A DNA stretch of 5,130 nucleotides, from positions 1 to 5,130 of the forward strand of contig JAEZBA010000495.1 in assembly GCA_023430245.1 (NCBI GenBank). Reading direction: 5' to 3'. Below the pieces are notes generated by a model. It had not been told where the DNA came from. It searched no databases and saw only the letters and a list, made by a program, of their open reading frames with translations. Position 1 is the stretch's first letter. Every line of letters begins with the position of its first letter. Source of the DNA: Pseudomonadota bacterium (GTDB taxonomy: Bacteria; Pseudomonadota; Alphaproteobacteria; Rhizobiales; Xanthobacteraceae). Below, piece after piece: positions 1 through 5,130 of the stretch. A program made the translations under genes and the position numbers.

Positions 1-111
1 GTGCAATCGTTCTCAGATGGCGTCAATTGCGGGATGGTCATGGCATTCCGGGCTTAAAGTCTTCTGCGGCTTTTGGCGCGAGCGGGCAGGCTTGCGGCGG
101 AAGGGTCTAGT

Positions 112-121
112 GCCGTACGGC
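112..121. repeat. 10-bp perfect palindrome in the aapJ leader, followed by four T
   Basis: GCCGTACGGC is identical to its reverse complement and is followed by TTTT at 122-125. It lies about 75 bases upstream of the aapJ start. As DNA it could be a small operator half. As RNA it gives only a 3-bp stem with a four-base loop, which is too weak for a convincing terminator or attenuator. GTGC (110-113) and GCAC (127-130) flank it as a further short inverted pair. The symmetry is directly visible; any function is conjecture. Confidence 0.3.
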
Positions 122-183
122 TTTTAGCACGATGCACCTTGGTTCAGGCCGGGATATCCTGTCATCACCGCCGGTGGAGTATT

Positions 184-188
184 GGGGA
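184..188 (+). promoter_or_regulatory. Ribosome binding site for aapJ
   Basis: GGGGA sits six bases before the ATG at 195. This supports that ATG over the upstream in-frame ATG at 132, which would place a non-hydrophobic 21-residue extension in front of an otherwise textbook signal peptide. A second purine-rich stretch, GGTGGAG (173-179), lies 15 bases from the ATG and is too distant to be the main site. Confidence 0.7.
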
Positions 189-194
189 CATATC

Positions 195-1205
195 ATGAAG
201 CGCAGCATTTTCACCTTCGCCCTTGCAACCCTGGTTGGTCTCGCGGCCGCGGAGGCGCAGACGCTGAAGCAGGTCCAGAGCCGCGGCGTCCTCAATTGCG
301 GCGCCAACGGAAATCTCGCCGGCTTCGGCCTGCCGGATGCGCAGGGCAACTGGACGGGCTTCGACGTCGATTATTGCCGCGCCATCGCCGCCGCCATCTT
401 CAATGACCCGACCAAGGTCAAGTTCGTCCCGCTCACTGCCAAGGACCGTTTCACCGCCCTGCAATCGGGTGAGGTGGATGTGCTGATCCGCAACACCACC
501 TGGACCTCGTCGCGCGACACCACCCTCGGCCTGAACTTCACCGGCATCAACTATTACGACGGGCAGGGCTTCCTGGTGCGCAAGGCGCTGAAGGTCAACT
601 CCGCGCTCGAACTCAACGACGCCGCGGTCTGCGTGCAGCAGGGCACCACCACCGAACTGAATCTCGCCGACTTCTTCCGCACCAACAACATGAAGCTGAA
701 GACCGTGACCTTCGCCACCTCCGACGAGGCGGTGAAGGCTTACGATGCCGGACGCTGCGACGCCTACACCACCGACGCTTCCGCGCTCTACGCCGAGCGC
801 CTGCGCACCGCCACGCCCGACGATCATGTCGTGCTGCCCGACATCATCTCGAAGGAACCGCTCGGACCTTCGGTGCGGCACGGTGACGACCAGTGGTTCG
901 ACATCGTGCGGTGGGTGAATTTCTGGCTGATCAATGCCGAAGAACTCGGCGTCACCAAGGCCAATGTCGACGCGCAGTTGAAGTCCGAGAATCCGGAAAT
1001 TCGCCGGCTGCTCGGGGTCGAGGGCAAGTTCGGCGAAGCCTTCGGACTGCCCAACGATTTCGGTGTCCAGGTGATCAAGCATGCCGGCAATTACGGCGAG
1101 ATTTTCGAAAAGAATCTCGGCCAGGGGTCGCGGTTGAAGATTTCGCGCGGCCTGAACGCGCTGTGGACGAAAGGCGGCCTGCAATACGCACCTCCGGTGC
1201 GCTGA
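195..1205 (+). CDS. aapJ: General L-amino acid ABC transporter, periplasmic binding protein AapJ
   Basis: This 336-residue protein captures L-amino acids in the periplasm and delivers them to the AapQ/AapM permease. Residues 1-21 form a signal peptide: positive start (MKR), hydrophobic core, and an AEA cleavage site before Gln22. The rest is a family-3 solute-binding protein with the GFDVD signature at 55-59. By my alignment to HisJ, the RNTTW block (99-103) with Thr102 and Arg107, the GTT block (150-152) and Asp194 fall at ligand-contact positions; Arg107 and Asp194 would hold the amino acid carboxylate and amino groups. Four cysteines (35, 61, 146, 188) fall two in each half and could form disulfides, which is inference. 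Length matches characterised rhizobial AapJ (about 340). The C-terminal stretch GLNALWTKGGLQYAPP is typical of AapJ in the Bradyrhizobium group. It is the first gene of the operon, 18 bases before aapQ. Exact substrate preference cannot be read from sequence; characterised Aap systems are broad. Confidence 0.95.
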   Translation: MKRSIFTFALATLVGLAAAEAQTLKQVQSRGVLNCGANGNLAGFGLPDAQGNWTGFDVDYCRAIAAAIFNDPTKVKFVPLTAKDRFTALQSGEVDVLIRNTTWTSSRDTTLGLNFTGINYYDGQGFLVRKALKVNSALELNDAAVCVQQGTTTELNLADFFRTNNMKLKTVTFATSDEAVKAYDAGRCDAYTTDASALYAERLRTATPDDHVVLPDIISKEPLGPSVRHGDDQWFDIVRWVNFWLINAEELGVTKANVDAQLKSENPEIRRLLGVEGKFGEAFGLPNDFGVQVIKHAGNYGEIFEKNLGQGSRLKISRGLNALWTKGGLQYAPPVR

Positions 1206-1223
1206 CCATTGCGGCGGCGCGTG

Positions 1224-2399
1224 ATGGCGCAGGCCGCACCGCCAAAGGTCTCTCCCTTCTACGATCCGCGCTGGCGCAGCATCGCCTTCCAGTTGCTGCT
1301 CTGCGCGGTGATCGTCTGGCTCGCCTATAGCGCGGTCACCAACGCCGCGGAGAATCTCGCGCGTGCGCGCATCGCCACCGGCTTCGGCTTCTGGAACTCG
1401 ACCGCCGGATTCGACATCAGCCAGCATCTGATTCCGTATACGACCCAGTCGACCTATGGGCGCGCCTTCTGGGTCGGGCTCTTGAACACGCTGCTGGTTT
1501 CGTTTCTCGGAATCATCCTTGCCTCGATCATCGGCTTCACGATCGGCATCCTGCAATTGTCGAAGAACGTGCTGGTGGCGAAGCTGGCGCGCGGCTATGT
1601 CGAGGTGGTCCGCAACCTGCCGCTGCTGCTGCAATTGCTGTTCTGGTACAATGCGGTCCTGAAGGCGCTGCCGGTCCTGCGCGACAGCATTTCGATTCCC
1701 GGCGGCATGTTTCTCAACAATCGCGGGCTGTTCCTGCCAAAACCGGTCTTCGCGCCCGGTTTCGAGGCGGTGCCGGTGGCGCTGGTGCTCGGCATTGCGG
1801 CGGCGATCGGATTCCGGATCTGGGCCAAGCGCCGGCAGGCGCTGACGGGACAGCAGGCTCCGGTTTTCACCATCGGGGCGCTGCTGATCGTGGTCCCGCC
1901 GCTGCTGGCGCTGGCGCTCACCGGTTTTCCGGTGTCGTTCGATTTTCCCGAAATGGGTCGCTTCAACATCCGCGGCGGCATCGAGATCCTGCCGGAATTT
2001 GCAGCACTCCTGTTCGGGCTCTCGATCTACACCGCTGCTTTCATCGCCGAGGTCGTCCGTGCGGGCATTCAGGCGGTTTCGCACGGCCAGACCGAAGCGG
2101 CTTATTCGCTGGGGCTGCGGCCGGGTCCGACGCTGCGGCTGATCGTGATCCCGCAGGCGATGCGCGTGATCGTGCCACCCTTGACCAACCAGTATCTGAA
2201 TCTCACCAAGAACTCATCGCTCGCGGTGGCGATCGGCTATCCCGATCTGGTGCAGATCTTCACCGGCACGGTGCTCAACCAGACCGGTCAGGCGGTCGAG
2301 GTGGTGACCATCACCATGGCGGTCTACCTGACCATAAGCCTCGTCACGTCCGGGCTGATGAATCTCTATAACCGTCGCATCGCGCTGGTGGAGCGATGA
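1224..2399 (+). CDS. aapQ: General L-amino acid ABC transporter, inner-membrane permease AapQ
   Basis: One of two non-identical permeases forming the membrane channel of the Aap importer (391 residues; known AapQ about 400). Hydrophobic segments lie near residues 20-37, 82-110, 132-146, 183-200, 215-235 and 255-280, with more toward the C-terminus. The polar amino acid permease signature is at 126-140 (VEVVRNLPLLLQLLF). The EAA loop that docks on the ATPase spans 291-310: E291-A-A, G297, I307, P310. The long segment between the early and late helices, with NNRGLFLP, is usual for AapQ. The start is uncertain: TTG 1209, GTG 1221 and ATG 1224 are all in frame, and none has a good ribosome binding site. 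I chose the ATG because the resulting N-terminus (MAQAAPPKVSPFYDP) is the style seen in relatives. Its stop overlaps the aapM start by four bases. Confidence 0.93.
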   Translation: MAQAAPPKVSPFYDPRWRSIAFQLLLCAVIVWLAYSAVTNAAENLARARIATGFGFWNSTAGFDISQHLIPYTTQSTYGRAFWVGLLNTLLVSFLGIILASIIGFTIGILQLSKNVLVAKLARGYVEVVRNLPLLLQLLFWYNAVLKALPVLRDSISIPGGMFLNNRGLFLPKPVFAPGFEAVPVALVLGIAAAIGFRIWAKRRQALTGQQAPVFTIGALLIVVPPLLALALTGFPVSFDFPEMGRFNIRGGIEILPEFAALLFGLSIYTAAFIAEVVRAGIQAVSHGQTEAAYSLGLRPGPTLRLIVIPQAMRVIVPPLTNQYLNLTKNSSLAVAIGYPDLVQIFTGTVLNQTGQAVEVVTITMAVYLTISLVTSGLMNLYNRRIALVER

Positions 2400-3541
2400 C
2401 AGTTCGCGCGCCAGCCTTCGTCCGCACCGAACCGGTGCCCGCAATGCCGCCGCCCTCGCGCGATCGCGGAATTGTCGGATGGCTGCGCGAGCATCTGTTC
2501 ACCGGTCCGCTCAATGTCGTGCTAACATTGCTGTCGATCCTGTTCCTGTGGTGGCTGATTCCGTCGCTGCTGAATTTCCTGGTCTTCGACGCGACCTGGG
2601 TCGGCGACGACCGCGCGGCCTGTGTCGCGACCGCCGAGCGCCCGCGGGTCGGGGCCTGCTGGCCGTTCGTGACCGAGCGCATCAACTTCTTCATCTACGG
2701 ATTCTATCCGATCCAGGAGCGCTGGCGGGTCGACGTCTTTTTCGCGCTGCTGGCGATCGGTATTGTCTGGCTGCTCGCGTCATGGGCGCCGAACAAGCGG
2801 CTTGCCGCCATCTATTTCTTCATCATCCTGCCAGTCGTTTCGGTCATGCTGCTGCTCGGCTTCGCGCCGCTCGGGCTGTCCTACGTGTCGACGTCACTGT
2901 GGGGCGGCATTCTGGTGACGGTGGTAGTGTCGGCCGTGGGCATCGTGTTCTCGTTGCCGCTTGGCGTCATCCTCGCGCTCGGCCGCCGCTCGACCATGCC
3001 GGCGGTGCGGCTGTTTTCGATCATCTTCATCGAATTCGTGCGCGGCGTGCCGCTGATCACCGTACTGTTCATGGCAAGCGGGATGCTGCCGCTATTCGTT
3101 CCGGAATCATGGTCGCCCGACAAGCTGCTGCGGGCGCTGATCGGTGTTGCCCTGTTCGCCGCGGCTTACATGGCCGAAGTGGTGCGGGCCGGATTGCAGG
3201 CGATCCCCCGCGGGCAATACGAGGGCGCGCAGGCGCTGGGGCTGAGCTACTGGAAGATGATGGGGCTGATCATCCTGCCTCAGGCATTGCGGATCACGAT
3301 CCCGAATATCGTCAACAGCAACATCGCGCTGTTCAAGGACACCACGCTGGTTTTCATCGTCGGCATCTTCGATTTCCTGCGTACTATCGAGGTCGCCCGC
3401 ATCGATCCGAAATGGGCGACGCCGGTGACATCGACGACGGGCTACGCCTTCGCTGCCATTTTCTATTTCGTATGCTGCTGGATGATGTCGCGCTACGCGC
3501 AGGGCGTCGAGCGGCGGCTCGCGACCGGGTACAAGCGATGA
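2396..3541 (+). CDS. aapM: General L-amino acid ABC transporter, inner-membrane permease AapM
   Basis: Second permease of the Aap importer, 381 residues (known AapM about 384). A polar N-terminus leads into a first membrane helix at about 37-60. Next comes a hydrophilic loop carrying two cysteines (76 and 88), probably periplasmic and possibly paired. Further hydrophobic segments lie near 112-130, 136-156 and 170-195, where the binding-protein-dependent permease domain begins, then at about 204-232, 245-267, 312-328 and 348-368. IEFVRGVPL matches the amino acid permease signature also seen in AapQ. The EAA loop starts at E276 (EGA, with Gly for the first Ala), with G282, I292 and P295. The ATG overlaps the aapQ stop as ATGA, and GGTGGAG (2387-2393) lies just before it, so re-initiation after aapQ is likely. 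The stop overlaps the aapP start in the same way. No defects are seen. Confidence 0.94.
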   Translation: MTVRAPAFVRTEPVPAMPPPSRDRGIVGWLREHLFTGPLNVVLTLLSILFLWWLIPSLLNFLVFDATWVGDDRAACVATAERPRVGACWPFVTERINFFIYGFYPIQERWRVDVFFALLAIGIVWLLASWAPNKRLAAIYFFIILPVVSVMLLLGFAPLGLSYVSTSLWGGILVTVVVSAVGIVFSLPLGVILALGRRSTMPAVRLFSIIFIEFVRGVPLITVLFMASGMLPLFVPESWSPDKLLRALIGVALFAAAYMAEVVRAGLQAIPRGQYEGAQALGLSYWKMMGLIILPQALRITIPNIVNSNIALFKDTTLVFIVGIFDFLRTIEVARIDPKWATPVTSTTGYAFAAIFYFVCCWMMSRYAQGVERRLATGYKR

Positions 3542-4308
3542 ATGATGCATCCGACGAGCCGGCGGCAATTGACGACATTCCGGCGGTCGACATTTCCGGC
3601 ATGCACAAATGGTTCGGGGATTTTCACGTCCTGCGCGACATCAACCTTACGGTTGCGCGTGGCGAACGCATCGTTGTCTGCGGCCCGTCGGGCTCCGGCA
3701 AATCGACCATGATCCGCTGCATCAACCGGCTGGAGGATTATCAGCAGGGCCGGGTGGTGGTGGACGGTGTGCTGCTGACCAATGATCTCAAGAGCATCGA
3801 CGAGGTGCGGCGCGAGGTCGGCATGGTATTCCAGCACTTCAACCTGTTCCCGCATCTCACGGTGATGGAAAACCTGACCCTGGCACCGATCTGGGTGCGA
3901 AAGCTGCCGAAGAAAGAGGCCGAAGAGATTGCACATCATTATCTCGCGCGCGTGCGCATTCCCGAGCAGGCGCACAAGTATCCGGGCCAATTGTCCGGCG
4001 GCCAGCAGCAGCGCGTCGCGATCGCACGCGCGCTTTGCATGAATCCGAAGATCATGCTGTTCGACGAGCCGACCTCCGCGCTCGATCCGGAAATGGTCAA
4101 GGAGGTGCTGGAGACCATGGTGGAACTGGCCGAGAGCGGCATGACCATGCTGGTCGTGACCCATGAAATGGGCTTTGCCCGGCAGGTCGCCGATCGCGTC
4201 GTGTTCATGGACGAAGGGCAGATCGTAGAGGTCAATGCGCCGGAGCCGTTCTTCTCTCACCCGCAGCACGAGCGGACCAAGCTGTTCCTGAGCCAGATTC
4301 TGAACTGA
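3538..4308 (+). CDS. aapP: General L-amino acid ABC transporter, ATP-binding protein AapP
   Basis: Cytoplasmic ATPase that powers the Aap importer as a dimer on the EAA loops of AapQ and AapM. It has 256 residues (known AapP about 257). All catalytic motifs are intact: Walker A GPSGSGKST at 49-57 with Lys55, Q-loop Gln99 in VFQHFNLFPHLTV, signature LSGGQ at 152-156, Walker B IMLFDE at 172-177 with Glu177, D-loop SALD at 180-183, and switch His209. Phe26 takes the place of the A-loop tyrosine. The family class is that of HisP/GlnQ polar amino acid ATPases; the assignment to AapP rests on operon position. About 20 acidic residues precede the domain. The frame stays open far upstream inside aapM, but the ATG at 3538 overlaps the aapM stop (ATGA) and gives the family's normal length. 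No strong ribosome binding site precedes it, consistent with coupled translation. Confidence 0.95.
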   Translation: MNDASDEPAAIDDIPAVDISGMHKWFGDFHVLRDINLTVARGERIVVCGPSGSGKSTMIRCINRLEDYQQGRVVVDGVLLTNDLKSIDEVRREVGMVFQHFNLFPHLTVMENLTLAPIWVRKLPKKEAEEIAHHYLARVRIPEQAHKYPGQLSGGQQQRVAIARALCMNPKIMLFDEPTSALDPEMVKEVLETMVELAESGMTMLVVTHEMGFARQVADRVVFMDEGQIVEVNAPEPFFSHPQHERTKLFLSQILN

Positions 4309-4327
4309 CCGTCCGGCACCGTGCCAG

Positions 4328-4353
4328 CCGCTCTGCGGCGAAACGCAGGGCGG
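4328..4353 (+). terminator. Strong hairpin 19 bases after aapP, possible operon 3' end
   Basis: CCGCTCTGCG (4328-4337) pairs with CGCAGGGCGG (4344-4353): ten pairs with one G-U, closing the six-base loop GCGAAA. It is the strongest local inverted repeat in the aapP-hdeD gap. No run of T follows; the next bases are GC-rich. It is therefore not a classical intrinsic terminator. It could be a 3'-end stabilising or processing hairpin, or act with Rho. The pairing is seen directly; the role is inferred from its position. Confidence 0.4.
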
Positions 4354-4370
4354 ACGCCGGCTGCCGTCCG
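4351..4370 (+). repeat. Second inverted repeat sharing bases with the post-aapP hairpin
   Basis: CGGACG (4351-4356) can pair with CGTCCG at 4365-4370 across an eight-base loop. The same CGGACG can also pair with an identical CGTCCG at 4310-4315, directly after the aapP stop. Either pairing uses bases 4351-4353, which also belong to the ten-pair hairpin, so the alternatives compete. In such GC-rich DNA six-base matches arise easily by chance. Confidence 0.3.
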
Positions 4371-4493
4371 TTCCGGAAATCCGATTGGTCGGGTTCCCAA
4401 AAAGCGCTAGCGTTCAATGCCTGCAAAAATGGATTCGCGTCCTGTCGTCGGGTCGTCGCAGGCTTGCTGATACGGATGCGGTTGCCGGCTTTT

Positions 4494-4500
4494 GAGGAGA
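4494..4500 (+). promoter_or_regulatory. Strong ribosome binding site for the hdeD-like gene
   Basis: GAGGAGA is six bases before the ATG at 4507 and is the best ribosome binding site in the window. It fixes the start at that ATG; the in-frame TTG at 4492 would overlap the site itself. Independent, efficient initiation fits a gene that is not translationally coupled to aapP, whose stop is 198 bases upstream. Confidence 0.8.
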
Positions 4501-4506
4501 CATAAG

Positions 4507-5091
4507 ATGAGCACACAGGCTCAGCCCGGCCCGCTCGCGGGTCCTGCGATGTTGCATGCGCTGGCGGATCACTGGTGGGTGCTGCTGCTGCGCGGAGTCG
4601 CCGCCCTGATTTTCGGAATCCTGACCTTCCTCTGGCCGGGTATCACGCTGCTGACCCTGACGCTGTTCTGGGGCGCCTTCGCGCTTGTCGACGGCGTTCT
4701 GGCCCTGTGGACGGCGTTTTTCGGCAAGGGCGGCACGGTCGCGCCGCGCTGGTGGCTGGCGATCGTGGGCGTCGCCGGCATCGCTGCCGGCATCCTCGCT
4801 TTCGCCTGGCCTGTGAAGACGGCGTTTATCCTGCTCCTCTTCATCGCCTGCTGGGCGATCGTGGCGGGCCTCATGGAGATCTGGGGCGCGATCAAGCTGC
4901 GCAAGGAGATCGAGGGCGAATGGCTGCTCGGGCTCGGCGGACTCTTGACGGTGATCTTCGGTGTGATCCTGATTGCACGCCCAGCGGTCGGTGCGCTCGC
5001 CGTCGCCTGGATCATCGGCTGGTTCGCGATGCTGCTTGGCGTCACCTGGATTGCTCTGGCGTTCCGGCTGAAGAAGCACAAGTCGGCCTGA
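4507..5091 (+). CDS. HdeD family (DUF308) six-helix membrane protein
   Basis: A 194-residue, very hydrophobic inner-membrane protein of the HdeD/DUF308 type. E. coli HdeD (about 190 residues) helps acid resistance at high cell density, but most family members have no known function, so none is assigned here. Six predicted membrane helices lie at about 24-42, 46-71, 83-101, 105-128, 139-157 and 161-186. The N-terminus is short and polar without a cleavable signal, and the C-terminus is basic (RLKKHKSA), probably cytoplasmic. The protein is three repeats of a two-helix unit, starting at W23, W82 and W139. Each has an aligned G-I/V-L/I (37, 95, 152), a proline after the first helix (W43-P44, W101-P102, R158-P159) and a glycine in the second (63, 121, 178). 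The 198-base gap and its own ribosome binding site suggest separate expression from aap. Base composition resembles its neighbours. Confidence 0.85.
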   Translation: MSTQAQPGPLAGPAMLHALADHWWVLLLRGVAALIFGILTFLWPGITLLTLTLFWGAFALVDGVLALWTAFFGKGGTVAPRWWLAIVGVAGIAAGILAFAWPVKTAFILLLFIACWAIVAGLMEIWGAIKLRKEIEGEWLLGLGGLLTVIFGVILIARPAVGALAVAWIIGWFAMLLGVTWIALAFRLKKHKSA

Positions 5092-5107
5092 TCGGCCCGT
5101 CGTTTTG

Positions 5108-5130
5108 CTCGCCGGCGTCGAGCCGGCGGG
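5108..5130 (+). terminator. GC-rich hairpin after the hdeD-like gene, cut by window end
   Basis: CGCCGGC (5110-5116) and GCCGGCG (5122-5128) form a perfect seven-pair stem around the loop GTCGA. A T-G and a C-G pair extend it to nine pairs (5108-5130). It begins 16 bases after the stop codon, a usual place for an intrinsic terminator. Any T-run would lie past the end of the window, so the call is provisional. On the opposite strand the stem is followed by an A-run, not a T-run, so it does not look like a terminator for a converging gene. Confidence 0.55.

Noticed and set aside
30..45. Sigma-54-like site upstream of aapJ, with GG at 31-32 and GC at 43-44
   Set aside because: The GG-GC spacing is right, and nitrogen control of aap is known in Rhizobium, but several consensus bases are wrong (CGG for TGG, G for the following C, TG for TT). 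Another poor match with the same spacing occurs at 84-99, as expected by chance in GC-rich DNA.
1..57. Possible 3' end of an upstream gene (18 codons, then TAA at 55-57)
   Set aside because: The short peptide (VQSFSDGVNCGMVMAFRA) matches nothing I recognise, and a run this short is expected by chance. The other two forward frames here also look non-coding.
1..194. A sigma-70-type promoter for the aap operon
   Set aside because: No -35 and -10 pair with reasonable consensus and spacing could be found by eye. The promoter may be divergent or lie before the window.
165..2084. A 639-codon open frame on the minus strand, antisense to aapJ and much of aapQ
   Set aside because: Its translation is dominated by Arg, Gln, Asp, His and Glu with no domain, which is what the antisense frame of GC-rich genes produces. 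The + strand genes here are unmistakable.
2479..3537. Open frame running from within aapM in phase into aapP, suggesting a longer or fused AapP
   Set aside because: The upstream part is an out-of-frame reading of aapM with Arg/Ala-rich, non-domain sequence. AapP has its normal family length from the ATG at 3538, which overlaps the aapM stop.
4414..5079. A 221-codon minus-strand open frame opposite the hdeD-like gene
   Set aside because: The composition is low-complexity antisense type (Gln, Arg, Asp, Glu), while the + strand encodes a clear repeated membrane protein with a strong ribosome binding site.
1..5130. CRISPR array, tRNA or rRNA genes, insertion sequence or prophage remnants
   Set aside because: No repeated spacer units, tRNA-like cloverleaf, transposase-like protein or terminal repeats were seen. 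Almost all the sequence is covered by ordinary transporter and membrane protein genes.

Overview
The window is GC-rich, densely coding DNA, with all convincing genes on the + strand. It carries a complete four-gene ABC importer operon for L-amino acids, aapJ-aapQ-aapM-aapP, followed by a separate gene for a small HdeD/DUF308-type membrane protein. The Aap gene order, the AapJ sequence style and the strong GC bias at third codon positions suggest an alphaproteobacterium of the Rhizobiales, probably the Bradyrhizobium/Rhodopseudomonas/Nitrobacter group. That placement is inferred from remembered family sequences, not from a search.

Layout: 1-194 is a leader with no recognisable gene or confident promoter; it holds a 10-bp palindrome (112-121) and the aapJ ribosome binding site. 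195-1205 is aapJ (periplasmic binding protein). 1224-2399 is aapQ and 2396-3541 is aapM (the two membrane permeases). 3538-4308 is aapP (ATPase). aapQ/aapM and aapM/aapP each overlap by four bases (ATGA), so translation of the membrane and ATPase subunits is probably coupled. 4309-4506 is a non-coding gap with a strong RNA hairpin just after aapP. 4507-5091 is the hdeD-like gene, with its own strong ribosome binding site. 5092-5130 ends in a GC-rich hairpin cut off by the window edge.

How the genes work together: AapJ is exported and binds amino acids in the periplasm, AapQ and AapM form the channel, and AapP hydrolyses ATP at the inner face. All expected motifs are intact: the ligand-binding positions of AapJ, an EAA loop in each permease, and Walker A, Q-loop, signature, Walker B and H-loop in AapP. 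Nothing suggests a pseudogene or horizontal transfer. The HdeD-like protein is probably a separate transcription unit and its role is unknown.

I found no undescribed system. The observations most worth a second look are the competing hairpins after aapP, the clean threefold internal repeat in the HdeD-like protein, and the start and expression ratio at the aapJ-aapQ junction.
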